A stretch of 64,000 bases of DNA from Amycolatopsis umgeniensis (GTDB lineage: Bacteria; Actinomycetota; Actinomycetes; Mycobacteriales; Pseudonocardiaceae). Below the pieces are notes generated by a model. It was not told where the DNA came from. It saw only the letters and a program-made list of their open reading frames with translations, and did not search any database. Shown here in pieces: positions 7,849-17,791 of this stretch (positions are counted from its first letter, which is position 1; each line of letters starts with the position of its first letter). The DNA lies in assembly GCF_014205155.1 (NCBI RefSeq), contig NZ_JACHMX010000001.1, positions 4,030,001 through 4,094,000 on the forward strand, in the 5' to 3' direction. The translations under genes were made by a program, and so were the position numbers.

Positions 7849-9852
7849 GTGCCCGACGAGCACCACAACCCGGGGACCGGTCGCCACAGCCACACGGACA
7901 GGAGCGCCGGTGAGCGCGGCCGTGGCGGCCGACGACGCTCGATGGAAACCCACGGCGGGATCAGCGTTTCCGACGTCGTCGCACGTCACACGGGGGAACG
8001 CCCGACCTTCGACCCCGCCGCCGAGGCCCCTGCTCCGCGCCGTCTCCGGCAGGACGAGCCGACACCCGAGCCGCCGAGACCCCGTCCGCACGCGGCCAGG
8101 ACGGAGGCGCCCGCGCCCCGTCGTCCGCGTCCGGCCGCCCCCGTCGAGACCCCGCAGCCCGCGCCTCGCGCCGTCGATCCCGCCGCGCCGCAGGCCCAGA
8201 CGCCGCCGCGGAACCCGCAGCCCGCCCAGACGCCGCGCCCGCCTCGCGCACGCCAGCCGCGTCGCGCCACGCAGGCCGCGCCCGGCCCCGAGGCACCGAC
8301 GCAGCGCCGTCCGCCGGTGGTGAACCCGGGTGCGCAGCAGCAGCCCGCGGTACCGGCGCCGCCGCGCCGTCCTCGCCGCCCGGCGCAACGACCGGCCCAG
8401 CAGGCGCCGGTCCCGCCGCCCTCGCCCGGCGTCCCGCCGCGGTCCGAGATGGACCGGCTCACGATGACCGACGAGCTCGAGGCGATCGACGACGCGACGA
8501 TCACCAAACGCAAGATCGACCACACGCTCGCCCGGTTCTCCGCCGCGCATGACGAACTCGAGGCCGAAGAGGCCAAGAAGCGCGAACGCCGTGAGCGGCT
8601 CGCCTCGCGTCCCGCCGCGCTGCTGGAGCAGACCCGCACGGCACTGCAGCGAGTGGTCACGACCACGGACGCCGAACCGGCCGAGAGCGTCGAGCAGTCC
8701 TCTCCGCAGACCCGTTTGCAGGAGAAGAAGGAACGCAAGACCAGGCAGGCGGCCAAGGCAGGGCGGATCACGGCCGCCGTGGTCGCCGCGCTCGTGTTCC
8801 TCTCCATCGGCACCGCGTGGGGCGCTCAGACCTGGTTCGACGCGAAGTTCAACAACGTCGCCTCGCTCGACGAAGACTCGGCCGACATCCAGGACGCCGC
8901 GGGCCAGACAGGCGACGAGAACTTCCTGATGGTCGGTTCCGACAGCCGTGACGGCGCGGCCGCCGAAGACGGCGTCGGCGACGCGGAAAGCAACCCGGGC
9001 GCCCGTTCGGACACGGTCATGATCGCGCACGTCCCCGCCGACCGGCAGCGCGTCGTCATGGTGTCCTTCCCGCGCGACCTCGAGATCAACCGCCCCGAAT
9101 GCAAGCGCTGGGACCCGGCGACGTCTTCTTACTCCGAAGAGTCCTCGCCCGCGAAGAAGATCACGAAGCTGAACACCGCCTACGCGGTCGGTGGCCCGCA
9201 GTGCGTCACGAAGGTCATCCAGCAGATCACCGGCATGAAGATGAACCACTTCGTCGGGATCGACTTCAACGGCTTCAAGTCGATGGTCGACGCCGTGCAG
9301 GGCGTCACCGTGTACAACGAGAAGCCGGTCGACGACACCACGCTCGGCATGGTCATCCCGCAGGCGGGCGAGGTCCGGATCTCCGGCGACCAGGCGCTGA
9401 ACTACGTCCGGGCGCGGCACGTCAAGGGCGACCCGACGTCGGACTACGGCCGGATCAAACGGCAGCAGGCCTTCCTCGGCGCGCTGCTGAAGACCGTGAT
9501 GTCGAAGGACGTCATCCTCGACACCGGCAAGCTCAGCGGCTTCATCGACGCGTTCGCCAAGGCGACCTTCGGCGAGAACCTCGGCATCAAGCAGATGATG
9601 ACGCTGGCGAAGTCGATGCGCGGGATGGAATCGGACAAGGTCAAGTTCCTCACCGTGCCCACCACCGAAGAGGCGAACAACCGCGGCAACGAGGTGTTGT
9701 TGCAGGGCAAGTCGAAGGCCGTCTTCGACGCGTTGATCAACAACACCCCGCTGGAAGAGAAGGCCCCGGTGCCCCCGGCGGGCGATACGGGGGGCGCTCC
9801 GACCAGCTCCGCCAAGTCCGGCGGCCCCAAGAAGAGCAGCAGCTCAGGCTGA
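7849..9852 (+). CDS. LytR-CpsA-Psr family cell-wall glycopolymer ligase
   Basis: A 667-residue membrane protein. About 300 cytoplasmic residues come first, very rich in Pro, Arg and Ala, with a charged coiled-coil stretch (about 215-290). One membrane span follows (about 306-328, ITAAVVAALVFLSIGTAWGA) and then an extracytoplasmic LCP domain. Hallmarks of the domain are NFLMVGSDSRDG near 358, ARSDTVMIAHV, VSFPRDLEI and NYVRARHVKGDPTSDYGRIKRQQ. The family transfers wall polymers such as arabinogalactan or teichoic acids onto peptidoglycan. GTG with AAAGGAG five bases upstream sets the start. The long N-terminus is a likely site of regulation or protein interaction. Confidence 0.9.
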   Translation: MPDEHHNPGTGRHSHTDRSAGERGRGGRRRSMETHGGISVSDVVARHTGERPTFDPAAEAPAPRRLRQDEPTPEPPRPRPHAARTEAPAPRRPRPAAPVETPQPAPRAVDPAAPQAQTPPRNPQPAQTPRPPRARQPRRATQAAPGPEAPTQRRPPVVNPGAQQQPAVPAPPRRPRRPAQRPAQQAPVPPPSPGVPPRSEMDRLTMTDELEAIDDATITKRKIDHTLARFSAAHDELEAEEAKKRERRERLASRPAALLEQTRTALQRVVTTTDAEPAESVEQSSPQTRLQEKKERKTRQAAKAGRITAAVVAALVFLSIGTAWGAQTWFDAKFNNVASLDEDSADIQDAAGQTGDENFLMVGSDSRDGAAAEDGVGDAESNPGARSDTVMIAHVPADRQRVVMVSFPRDLEINRPECKRWDPATSSYSEESSPAKKITKLNTAYAVGGPQCVTKVIQQITGMKMNHFVGIDFNGFKSMVDAVQGVTVYNEKPVDDTTLGMVIPQAGEVRISGDQALNYVRARHVKGDPTSDYGRIKRQQAFLGALLKTVMSKDVILDTGKLSGFIDAFAKATFGENLGIKQMMTLAKSMRGMESDKVKFLTVPTTEEANNRGNEVLLQGKSKAVFDALINNTPLEEKAPVPPAGDTGGAPTSSAKSGGPKKSSSSG

Positions 9853-9871
9853 GGATCATTCGTTAGTCCGG

Positions 9872-9893
9872 GTTCATGTCAGGTTCACTCTGG
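9872..9893 (+). promoter_or_regulatory. PHO box (PhoP direct repeats) upstream of phoU
   Basis: Two contiguous 11-base units, GTTCATGTCAG and GTTCACTCTGG, fit the actinobacterial PhoP operator consensus GTTCAYYYRSG. They lie 40 bases before the phoU start. A second pair precedes pstS on the other strand. Confidence 0.8.
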
Positions 9894-9932
9894 GATGCGG
9901 CTTTTGGCCCTTGTTCCCCGTAGGGTTGGGCC

Positions 9933-10595
9933 ATGCGTGAGGCTTACCATGTCGAACTCGAACAGCTCGCCGAGAACCTAGCGGGCATGTCGCTCCAGGT
10001 CGCCGACGCGATGGAGCGGGCGACCCGGGCGTTGCTCGAGGTCGATCTCGGACTCGCCGAGCAGGTGATCAGCGACGACGCGAAGGTCGACGACGCGCGC
10101 GCCGAATGCGAGGAGCAGGCGTACGCCCTGCTGGCCCTGCAGGCACCCGTCGCGACCGACCTGAGGACCGTCCTCGCCGCGATCCACGCGGCCGAGAGCC
10201 TGGAGCGGATGGGCGATCTGGCGCTGCACGTGGCCAAGGCCGCGCGTCGCCGTCACCCCGACCCCGTCCTGCCCGACGCCGTCCGAGGCGACTTCGCCAA
10301 GATGGGCGAGGTGGCCGTCAAGCTGGCCCGGCAGGCCGAGCAGGTCATCAAGTCCAAGGACGTCGAGGCCGCCCGCACGATCGAGTCGGACGACGACGAG
10401 GTCGACGAGATCCACAAGCACCTGTTCACGGTCATCATGGACCGGAACTGGGACCACGGCGTCGCCGCGGCCGTGGACGTCACCCTGCTGGGCCGCTTCT
10501 ACGAGCGCTTCGCCGACCACGCCGTCTCCGTCGCACGTCGGATGATCTTCGTCGTGACCGGCAAGATGCCCGGCTACGGCCCCGACGAGCTCTAG
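9933..10595 (+). CDS. phoU: phosphate uptake regulator PhoU
   Basis: A 220-residue protein made of two tandem three-helix PhoU repeats. Each has the metal-binding ExxxD-type motif: [15 protein letters not shown] in the first half and [16 protein letters not shown] in the second. PhoU couples the Pst transporter to the PhoR/PhoP two-component system and restrains it under phosphate sufficiency. It is convergent with pstB, and a PHO box sits in its promoter, which predicts PhoP control. The ATG is the only sensible start. Confidence 0.95.
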   Translation: MREAYHVELEQLAENLAGMSLQVADAMERATRALLEVDLGLAEQVISDDAKVDDARAECEEQAYALLALQAPVATDLRTVLAAIHAAESLERMGDLALHVAKAARRRHPDPVLPDAVRGDFAKMGEVAVKLARQAEQVIKSKDVEAARTIESDDDEVDEIHKHLFTVIMDRNWDHGVAAAVDVTLLGRFYERFADHAVSVARRMIFVVTGKMPGYGPDEL

Positions 10596-10600
10596 GCGCT

Positions 10601-10673
10601 GAAGGGGACTTTCCCCGCATAAGACGTAGCGAAGGGGCCCTTCACCGCATGTCACGCGGTGAAGGGCCCCTTC
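10601..10673. repeat. 30-base-phased GAAGG array with embedded hairpins
   Basis: GAAGG occurs at 10601, 10631 and 10661, exactly 30 bases apart, each followed by a CTTTCC or CCTTC complement. The second and third units together form a long hairpin (GAAGGGGCCCTTCACCGC with GCGGTGAAGGGCCCCTTC). It begins five bases after the phoU stop. Its first 28 bases reappear, reversed, at the pentapeptide gene end near 45.4 kb. Confidence 0.75.
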
Positions 10674-10744
10674 GCGTCTCCGAGCGCAGGCTGCCAACGG
10701 AACCGGCAAGGTGACCGGCAGAGGTCTTGCCGGGCAGCGCGTCA

Positions 10745-10782
10745 GCGCGACGGCGAGACTTCACCGTCGCGCGCCCTCTTTT
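10745..10782. terminator. hairpin with T-rich tail between phoU and pstB
   Basis: The 9-bp stem GCGCGACGG/CCGTCGCGC has a ten-base loop and is followed by GCCCTCTTTT, as expected of an intrinsic terminator for rightward transcripts. It sits in the middle of the convergent phoU-pstB intergenic region. Confidence 0.6.
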
Positions 10783-10808
10783 GGGCCGAAGGCCCACGGA
10801 AACGCGAT

Positions 10809-10859
10809 GAAGGGGCGCCCTCCGCACTCACGTGAGGTGAATGCGGACGGCGCCCCTTC
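10809..10859. repeat. GAAGGGGCGCC palindrome at the pstB 3' end
   Basis: Arms GAAGGGGCGCC and GGCGCCCCTTC, extended by TCCGCA/TGCGGA across single-base offsets, give a long hairpin just beyond the pstB stop. It belongs to the same GAAGG/CCTTC family as the other intergenic palindromes and probably terminates the pst operon. Confidence 0.65.
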
Positions 10860-10882
10860 GGCGCGTTTCCGTCAGCGCGTGA

Positions 10883-11659
10883 CTATCCAAATCGTCCCGA
10901 GATGTAGTCCTCGGTCGCCTTCTCGTCCGGGTTCGAGAAGATCTTCTCGGTGTCGTTCAGCTCCACCAGGCGACCCGGCTGGCCGACGCCCGCCAGGTTG
11001 AAGAACGCGGTCTGGTCCGAAACACGCGCCGCCTGCTGCATGTTGTGCGTCACGATGACGATCGTGTACTCCTTCTTGAGCTCACCGATCAGGTCCTCGA
11101 TGGCGAGGGTCGAGATCGGGTCGAGCGCGGAGCACGGTTCGTCCATCAGCAGCACGTCGGGCCGCACGGCGATCGCCCGCGCGATGCAGAGCCGCTGCTG
11201 CTGACCGCCGGAGAGGCCGCCGCCCGGCTTGTTCAGCCGGTCCTTGACCTCGTTCCACAGGTTCGCGCCGCGCAGCGCGCGCTCGGCGACCTCGTCGAGC
11301 TGCTTCTTGCCCTTCGTGCCGCCCAGGCGGAGGCCGGCCACGACGTTGTCGCGGATGGACATCGTCGGGAACGGGTTGGGCCGCTGGAAGACCATGCCGA
11401 TGGTGCGGCGGACCTGCACCGGGTCGACACCGGCGCCGTAGATGTCCTCGCCGTCGAGCAGCACCTCACCCTCGACGCGGGCGCCGGGGATGACCTCGTG
11501 CATGCGGTTCAGCGTGCGCAGCACCGTCGACTTGCCGCAGCCCGACGGGCCGATGAACGCGGTGACGTTCCGCGGCGGCACCGAGAGGGTGACGCCGTCC
11601 ACGGCGTGGAATTTGCCGTAGTAGATGTCCACGTCTTTGACGTCGATTCGTTTGGCCAT
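10883..11659 (-). CDS. pstB: phosphate ABC transporter ATP-binding protein PstB
   Basis: A 258-residue ATPase that powers high-affinity phosphate uptake. Walker A is GPSGCGKST at residues 37-45. The Q-loop is VFQRPNPFP, the signature is [14 protein letters not shown], Walker B is [12 protein letters not shown], and the switch His is in IVTHNMQQA. The start at MAKRIDV was chosen because the family begins there; an upstream in-frame GTG would add 14 unrelated residues. Last gene of the pstSCAB operon, 10 bases after pstA. Confidence 0.96.
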   Translation of the reverse strand: MAKRIDVKDVDIYYGKFHAVDGVTLSVPPRNVTAFIGPSGCGKSTVLRTLNRMHEVIPGARVEGEVLLDGEDIYGAGVDPVQVRRTIGMVFQRPNPFPTMSIRDNVVAGLRLGGTKGKKQLDEVAERALRGANLWNEVKDRLNKPGGGLSGGQQQRLCIARAIAVRPDVLLMDEPCSALDPISTLAIEDLIGELKKEYTIVIVTHNMQQAARVSDQTAFFNLAGVGQPGRLVELNDTEKIFSNPDEKATEDYISGRFG

Positions 11660-11669
11660 CTCAAACAGC

Positions 11670-12587
11670 TCACTTCTTCTTCGGGGCGACAAGACGGGCA
11701 AAGAGCATGGCGAGGAGGTTCACGATCGCGATGATCAGTACCAGGGTGAGCGCGGCACCCCAGATCCTGTCGAAAGCGACGGTACCTTCGTCGAACGGGT
11801 TGCTGACCCGTTCGTTGTTCATCAGAAGCGGCAAAGCGGCCTGCTCGCCACCGAAGATGTCCCAGTTCACGTAGGCGGAGTACCCCACGAGGACCAGCAG
11901 CGGCGCGGTCTCGCCCATGACCCTGGCGAGCGCCATCATGATGCCGCCGATGATGCCGGACAGCGCTGTCGGCAGGACGATCTTCATGATCGTCTTCCAC
12001 TTCGGCACGCCGAGCGCGTAGGAGGCCTCGCGCAGGTCGTCCGGGACGATCCGCAGCATCTCCTCGGAGGAGCGCACGACCACCGGGATCATCAGCAGCA
12101 CCAGCGCCAGCGAAACGGCGAAACCGCTGCGCGGGAGGCCGAACGTCGTGATCCACAGCGCGTAGATGAACAGCGCGGCGACGATCGAGGGGACGCCGGA
12201 AAGGATGTCCACCATGAAGGTCGTGACCTTCGCGAGTTTTCCGCGGCCGTACTCGACCAGGTAGATCGCGACCAGCATGCCGATCGGGACCGCGATGATC
12301 GCGCAGACCAGGCCCTGCAGCACCGAGCCGATGACGGCGTGCAGCACACCGCCGCCGACCTCGTCCGACAGCACCGAGCCGAAGTCCTCGGTCCACCAGT
12401 TGCTGTAGGGGATCCGCTTGACGCCGTTGATGACCACCGTGGCCAGCAGCCACACCAGCGGCACGACGGCGATCAGGAACGACAGCCAGATCAGGACCGT
12501 CGCGACGCCGTTCTTGGTCTTCCTCGCCAGGCTGACCTGTTGGAAGGCGGGGGTGGTGGCGGGGGTCTTCTCGAGCGTGGTGGACAT
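11670..12587 (-). CDS. pstA: phosphate ABC transporter permease PstA
   Basis: A 305-residue inner-membrane permease with six predicted spans and the binding-protein-dependent transport loop [19 protein letters not shown], which contacts PstB. It pairs with PstC to form the channel. The N-terminus is a short cytoplasmic tail ([17 protein letters not shown]). It starts 2 bases beyond the pstC stop codon, implying coupled translation. Confidence 0.95.
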   Translation of the reverse strand: MSTTLEKTPATTPAFQQVSLARKTKNGVATVLIWLSFLIAVVPLVWLLATVVINGVKRIPYSNWWTEDFGSVLSDEVGGGVLHAVIGSVLQGLVCAIIAVPIGMLVAIYLVEYGRGKLAKVTTFMVDILSGVPSIVAALFIYALWITTFGLPRSGFAVSLALVLLMIPVVVRSSEEMLRIVPDDLREASYALGVPKWKTIMKIVLPTALSGIIGGIMMALARVMGETAPLLVLVGYSAYVNWDIFGGEQAALPLLMNNERVSNPFDEGTVAFDRIWGAALTLVLIIAIVNLLAMLFARLVAPKKK

Positions 12588-12589
12588 GC

Positions 12590-13663
12590 TCAGTCCCCCT
12601 TCTTGGCGATGATGGACCGCGCGGCGAAGTTGACGAGGAACGTCAGCAGGAACAGCACCAGACCGGCCGCGATGTACGCGCCCGCCGAGATCTCGTTGTT
12701 CAGCTCCGCGTAGTCCGCCGCGATCTTCGAGGCGAACGTGGCGCCGCCGTCGAAGAGGCTCCAGGTGAACTCGCGGCCCACCGCGCCGGTCAGGATGATC
12801 GCGAGCGCGATCGTCTCGCCGAGCGCGCGGCCGAGGCCGAGCATCGAGGCGCCGATGTAACCCGCCTTGCCGAACGGCAGCACCGTGGTGCGGATGACCT
12901 CCCAGCGGGTGGCGCCCAGCGCCAGCGCGCCTTCGATATGCGGGGTCGGGGTCCGCTCGAACACCTCACGCGACAGCGAGGTGATGATCGGCAGGATCAT
13001 CACGGCGAGCACGATGCCCGCGGTGAAGATCGTGCCGCGCATGTCCGGCGAAACGTTGCCCGCCGCGAAGATCGGGATCCACGAGAAGGTGTCGTTGACC
13101 CACTGGGAAACCGGCTCGATCGTCGGCGCGAAGACCATCAGGCCCCAGAGGCCGTAGATGATCGACGGGACCGCGGCGAGCAGGTCGATCACGTAGGCGA
13201 ACGGCCGCGCGAGCCGCTTCGGCGCGTACTGGGTGAGGAAGAGGGCGATCCCGAGCGAGATCGGCATCGCGATGATCAGCGCCAGCAGCGCCGAGTAGAC
13301 CGTGACCAGCAGCAGGCCCATGATGCCGAACTTCATGTCGTTCGGATCGGTCTGCCAGGTCTGGCTGGTCAGGAAGTTCACGTTGTCGGCTTGGAGCGCC
13401 GGGATGGCCTGCACCAGCAGGAACAACCCGATCAGGCCGATCAGCGAGACGACGAAGACGCCGGCTCCGGTGGTCAGGAACTGGAAGATGCGGTCACCGG
13501 GTCGCACCGTCCTGGAATTGGGGCTCGCGAGTTGCACCGAGGACTTCTCGGGCGGTGACGCGGCAGGTTGCTCCGAAATCGGGTCCTCCGTGAAGGTCTC
13601 GCGGACGCCAGAACGCCCACCGGGGTCGCCGGTGGGCGTTCTGGGCGAAGAGGAATCGCTCAT
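12590..13663 (-). CDS. pstC: phosphate ABC transporter permease PstC
   Basis: A 357-residue permease with six or seven membrane spans and the EAA-type loop (LALGATRWEVIRTTVLPFG). The first 65 residues are hydrophilic and Ser/Pro-rich, longer than in E. coli PstC. It lies between pstS and pstA in a tightly packed operon. The ATG begins the hydrophilic tail. Confidence 0.95.
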   Translation of the reverse strand: MSDSSSPRTPTGDPGGRSGVRETFTEDPISEQPAASPPEKSSVQLASPNSRTVRPGDRIFQFLTTGAGVFVVSLIGLIGLFLLVQAIPALQADNVNFLTSQTWQTDPNDMKFGIMGLLLVTVYSALLALIIAMPISLGIALFLTQYAPKRLARPFAYVIDLLAAVPSIIYGLWGLMVFAPTIEPVSQWVNDTFSWIPIFAAGNVSPDMRGTIFTAGIVLAVMILPIITSLSREVFERTPTPHIEGALALGATRWEVIRTTVLPFGKAGYIGASMLGLGRALGETIALAIILTGAVGREFTWSLFDGGATFASKIAADYAELNNEISAGAYIAAGLVLFLLTFLVNFAARSIIAKKGD

Positions 13664-13689
13664 CGACTACTTCTGTCCTGCAACAAAGG

Positions 13690-14817
13690 TCAGGCGATGG
13701 CCTTGACGGCGGTCAGGACCTTGTCCTGCAGGCTCTGCGGGATCGGCACGTAGCCCTTGTCCGAAAGCGGCTTCTGACCGTCGGTGGCGGCGACGTTCAG
13801 GAACGCCTTGACGGCCTTCGCGACCTCGGCGTCGGCGTACTTCGAGCAGACGATCTCGTAGGTGGCGAGGATGACCGGGTAGGAACCCGCGACGTTGCTG
13901 GAGTAGATCGCGTTCAGGTCCAGCGCGAGGTCGTTGGAGCCTTCCTTCTTGAACTTCGCCGCGTCGAGGGCCTTGGCGACGTTCGCCGCGGTGAGCTCGA
14001 CACCGCCGGAGCCGCTGTCGATCAGGGCGGCGTTGAGGCCGTCCTTCGCGAACGCGGACTCGACGTAGGTGATGGCGCCGTCGGTGGCCTTGACCGCGCT
14101 GGCGACACCGTTGGACTTCTCGGCACCGTTACCGACGCCACCGTTGAACTTCTTGCCGTCGCCCTGGGTCCAGGCGCCCTTCGAGGCGGCCTTCAGGTAC
14201 TTCTGGAAGTTGTCGGTGGTGCCCGACTCGTCGGTGCGCGAGATGACCTGGATGGCCTTGTCGGGCAGGTTGACGCTCTCGTTGCCCTTGACCGCCTTGA
14301 TGGCCGGGTCGTTCCACTTGGTGATGCCGCCGTTGAAGATCTTGGCGGTGACCTCGGGGGTCAGGGTCAGCTTGTCGACGCCGGAGACCTTGTACGCCAC
14401 GGCGACCGGGCCGATGACCAGCGGCAGGTTCCACGCGTCGGAGGCGCAACGAGCCTTGGCCTTGTCGGCCTCCTCGCCGTCCTTGAGGGGCGAGTCCGAA
14501 CCGGCGAAGTCGACCTGGTTCGCGTTGAACTGCTTGATACCGGCGCCCGAACCGCTCGGGTTGTAGTTCACCTTCTGCCCGGCGCACTTGGCGGCGTACT
14601 GCTGCACGAAGATGTCGATCGCGGTCTTCTGCGCGGACGAGCCCTCGGCCGAAAGCGGGTTCTTGCCACCGCATTCGACACCGGCCGTCCCGCTGGGCGC
14701 GGACGCGGCGCCCGAGCCTTCGGTCTTCGTCGCCGCGGGGTCGGATCCACACGCGCTGAGCACGAGGGCGGCGCTAGCCACGATGCCGATCGCGCCCGCG
14801 GGCCGCATGATCTTCAC
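13690..14817 (-). CDS. pstS: phosphate-binding lipoprotein PstS
   Basis: A 375-residue extracellular phosphate receptor. The signal peptide ends in the lipobox LVLSAC with Cys23 as the lipidation site. Typical PstS segments follow: SAEGSSAQKTAIDIF, NPSGSGAGIKQF and DFAGSDSPL, which form the phosphate pocket. GTG preceded by GGAGG sets the start. First gene of pstSCAB; a PHO box lies about 100 bases upstream, so it should be induced by phosphate starvation. Confidence 0.95.
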   Translation of the reverse strand: MKIMRPAGAIGIVASAALVLSACGSDPAATKTEGSGAASAPSGTAGVECGGKNPLSAEGSSAQKTAIDIFVQQYAAKCAGQKVNYNPSGSGAGIKQFNANQVDFAGSDSPLKDGEEADKAKARCASDAWNLPLVIGPVAVAYKVSGVDKLTLTPEVTAKIFNGGITKWNDPAIKAVKGNESVNLPDKAIQVISRTDESGTTDNFQKYLKAASKGAWTQGDGKKFNGGVGNGAEKSNGVASAVKATDGAITYVESAFAKDGLNAALIDSGSGGVELTAANVAKALDAAKFKKEGSNDLALDLNAIYSSNVAGSYPVILATYEIVCSKYADAEVAKAVKAFLNVAATDGQKPLSDKGYVPIPQSLQDKVLTAVKAIA

Positions 14818-14915
14818 TGCATTTCCTCCACTGGGAGACTTTCGCCGGATCGGTGGAACCGGAACGTTCCTGCCGGATCCGGACACTAGGCAGCGACAGT
14901 GGACGGGCGGCCCTC

Positions 14916-14937
14916 AAAGGATGAACGAAAAGTGAAC
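14916..14937 (-). promoter_or_regulatory. PHO box upstream of pstS
   Basis: Read on the minus strand, two adjacent 11-base units GTTCACTTTTC and GTTCATCCTTT match the PhoP operator consensus. The spacing and orientation toward pstS are as expected for a PhoP-activated pst promoter. Confidence 0.82.
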
Positions 14938-15046
14938 AAGGCGCCCGATGTGAGCAGCGTGACTAGACCGAACGGGGTCCGTGTCCCGCCCGTGACCTGG
15001 GCGTCTGCTCTCCGTGACCGGTCAAGTGCCGCACGTGTGAACGCGG

Positions 15047-15922
15047 TTACCGAGCGTATTGGACGTCGACTTCGTAGCGTGTGAACCCGAGCTTCGAATA
15101 GACAGCCAGCGCGGGGGCGTTGTCGCCCTCGACGTACAAGATCACCTGACCCAGTCCGCGATCACGGAGATACCGCAGCCCGGCGAGCGTGAGGGCCTTC
15201 CCGAGGCCGCCGCCCTGCGCGTCGGGATCGATGCCGACGACGTAGACCTCGCCGGTGGGCTCGCCGCCGAACCGGCCGGGGGCCGCCTCGTGGATCTTCG
15301 TCCAGTGGAAGCCGACGACCTCGCCGTCCTGCTCCGCGAGGAAGAAGCCCTCGGGGTCGAACCAGGCGTCCTTCTCGGTCGCGCGGACCTCGTCGGCGGT
15401 CAGGGCGCCCTGCTCGGGGTGCCAGTCGAAGGCACGCGCGTTGACGCGGACCATCGCTTCCTCGTCCTGACCGGGGACGAACGTGCGCAGCGTGACCCCT
15501 TCGCGGGTCACGGGCTCCGGCCACTCGGCCGTCTCGACGTCGGCGTGCAGGATCAGCAGTTCCCGGGCGCGCTCGAAGCCCTCGGTCCCGGCGAGGTGGA
15601 CGGCGGCGGGGTGATCACCGTGCGCCCAGACGCGCAACGGCTTTCCCTCGACTCGTTCGACGAGCGCCTTGACGAGCGCTCTGCCGTGACCGGCGCCTCG
15701 GTGCGCGGGATGGACGAACAGTTCGGCGACCTGGTTGCCGTGCGAGTCGCCTTCGGTGTCCAGGTGCGCGTACGCGACCAGCTCCCCGTCGACCTGCCCC
15801 AAGAGGTGCTGCCCACCGTCGAACCCGGTGTCCTCGGGGCGGCCGTCGGCCTCGCGCACGGCGAGGAGGAAGTCGTGGATCTCTTCCGTTTCCGGTTCAC
15901 CGGTCCAAGTCGGATCAAGCAT
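15047..15922 (-). CDS. mshD: mycothiol synthase MshD
   Basis: A 291-residue protein of two fused GNAT domains that acetylates Cys-GlcN-Ins, the last step of mycothiol synthesis. The C-terminal catalytic domain has the acetyl-CoA loop VVGIDPDAQGGGLGKALT followed by LYVEGDNAPALAVYSKLGF. The N-terminal domain has a degenerate version (AELFVHPAHRGAGHGRALV). Length fits the family. It lies next to glnR, the same arrangement as in mycobacteria. Confidence 0.94.
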   Translation of the reverse strand: MLDPTWTGEPETEEIHDFLLAVREADGRPEDTGFDGGQHLLGQVDGELVAYAHLDTEGDSHGNQVAELFVHPAHRGAGHGRALVKALVERVEGKPLRVWAHGDHPAAVHLAGTEGFERARELLILHADVETAEWPEPVTREGVTLRTFVPGQDEEAMVRVNARAFDWHPEQGALTADEVRATEKDAWFDPEGFFLAEQDGEVVGFHWTKIHEAAPGRFGGEPTGEVYVVGIDPDAQGGGLGKALTLAGLRYLRDRGLGQVILYVEGDNAPALAVYSKLGFTRYEVDVQYAR

Positions 15923-15988
15923 GAAATCGACCCTACCCGGGAACCCCGTACCCGCCTGGACGTCTTGTCAGGCAGGAGAGGAAGGGAT

Positions 15989-16756
<768 letters not shown>

Positions 16757-16887
16757 CTAACTCGTAGTCGCCTCGAACGTGGCTACAGCCGGTGCTTAGT
16801 GAGAATAGCGGGTGAACAGCCGAGGACCTACCCCGTGCTGGATCGATCACACCTGGCCAAAGAGGTCTACGAAGGAGATTTGACGCA

Positions 16888-17784
16888 ATGGTGAGCAGGC
16901 CCGTGGCGCGTGACGACCGACCGTCCCCCGGCCGGTCCGCCAAGCGACCGAAGCGGCGTGGCCGGGGTTGGCTCATCGCCCTCGCGGTGCTGGTGGTCCT
17001 GCTGGTCGGGGCCGATTTCGGGGCGGCGGCCTTCGCCGAGCACACGATCTCCCAGAAGACCCGCGAACAGCTCGCCCTCGCCAACGATCCCGCGGTGACG
17101 GTGCACGGTTTCCCGTTCCTCACGCAGGCCCTCTCCGGTGACTACAGTCACATCACCATCAACGCCCAGGGCGTCGCCGTCCCGCCGAAGCTGCGTGACG
17201 TGGACTTCAACGCGGACATGAGCGACGTCACGGCGCCGCTCTCGGACCTGACGTCCGGCAACACCAAGTCGATCGTCATCGGCACGCTCAAGGGCGAGGT
17301 CGTGATCAAGGCCGCGGACATCGCGCGGCAAGCGCCGCTGGACAAGATCGAGAACCTGAAGATCGAGCCGGTCACCGAGGACTACGTCCGCAACGGCGAC
17401 AGCGGGCAGGGCGAGACCAAGCCCACGACGACCACGAACGCGAACGGTGAGCCGGTGGACTCCGCGAGCACCGGGATCCGGGTGTCCGGGAACCTGCAGT
17501 TCGCCGGGAAGAACTACGAGATCTTCTGTTTCGCGATGCTCGAACTGGACGGTCAGAAGATCCGGATCGAGCCGAAGCGGCTGCAGCTGGGGAATGATCA
17601 GGAAACGACCGTCATCGAAGAAGCCGCACAGCGGGTGCTGCTGCCGAACTTCAACGCGACCATCGACACCGGCTCCCTGCCGTTCGCGGTGACCCCGACG
17701 TCGGTCCGCGTGAACAGCGGTTCGGTGACCATCAAGGGCGAGGGCAAGAACGTCGCCTTCAGCGGAGCGAAACCCCAGGGGTGA
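16888..17784 (+). CDS. lmeA: DUF2993/LmeA-type phospholipid-binding protein
   Basis: A 298-residue envelope protein with a basic N-terminus, one membrane anchor (LIALAVLVVLLVGADFGAAA, about 30-49) and an extracytoplasmic beta-rich domain starting VHGFPFLTQALSGDYSHI. That is the DUF2993 signature. The mycobacterial relative LmeA acts in lipomannan elongation. A low-complexity insert TKPTTTTNANG lies near residue 175. AAGGAG lies ten bases before the ATG. Confidence 0.8.
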   Translation: MVSRPVARDDRPSPGRSAKRPKRRGRGWLIALAVLVVLLVGADFGAAAFAEHTISQKTREQLALANDPAVTVHGFPFLTQALSGDYSHITINAQGVAVPPKLRDVDFNADMSDVTAPLSDLTSGNTKSIVIGTLKGEVVIKAADIARQAPLDKIENLKIEPVTEDYVRNGDSGQGETKPTTTTNANGEPVDSASTGIRVSGNLQFAGKNYEIFCFAMLELDGQKIRIEPKRLQLGNDQETTVIEEAAQRVLLPNFNATIDTGSLPFAVTPTSVRVNSGSVTIKGEGKNVAFSGAKPQG

Positions 17785-17791
17785 TCTCTGA

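Noticed and set aside
10601..10673. CRISPR array, because of the 30-base period
   Set aside because: Only two or three units exist per locus, the units themselves are palindromic and variable, and there are no constant repeats with unique spacers or cas genes.
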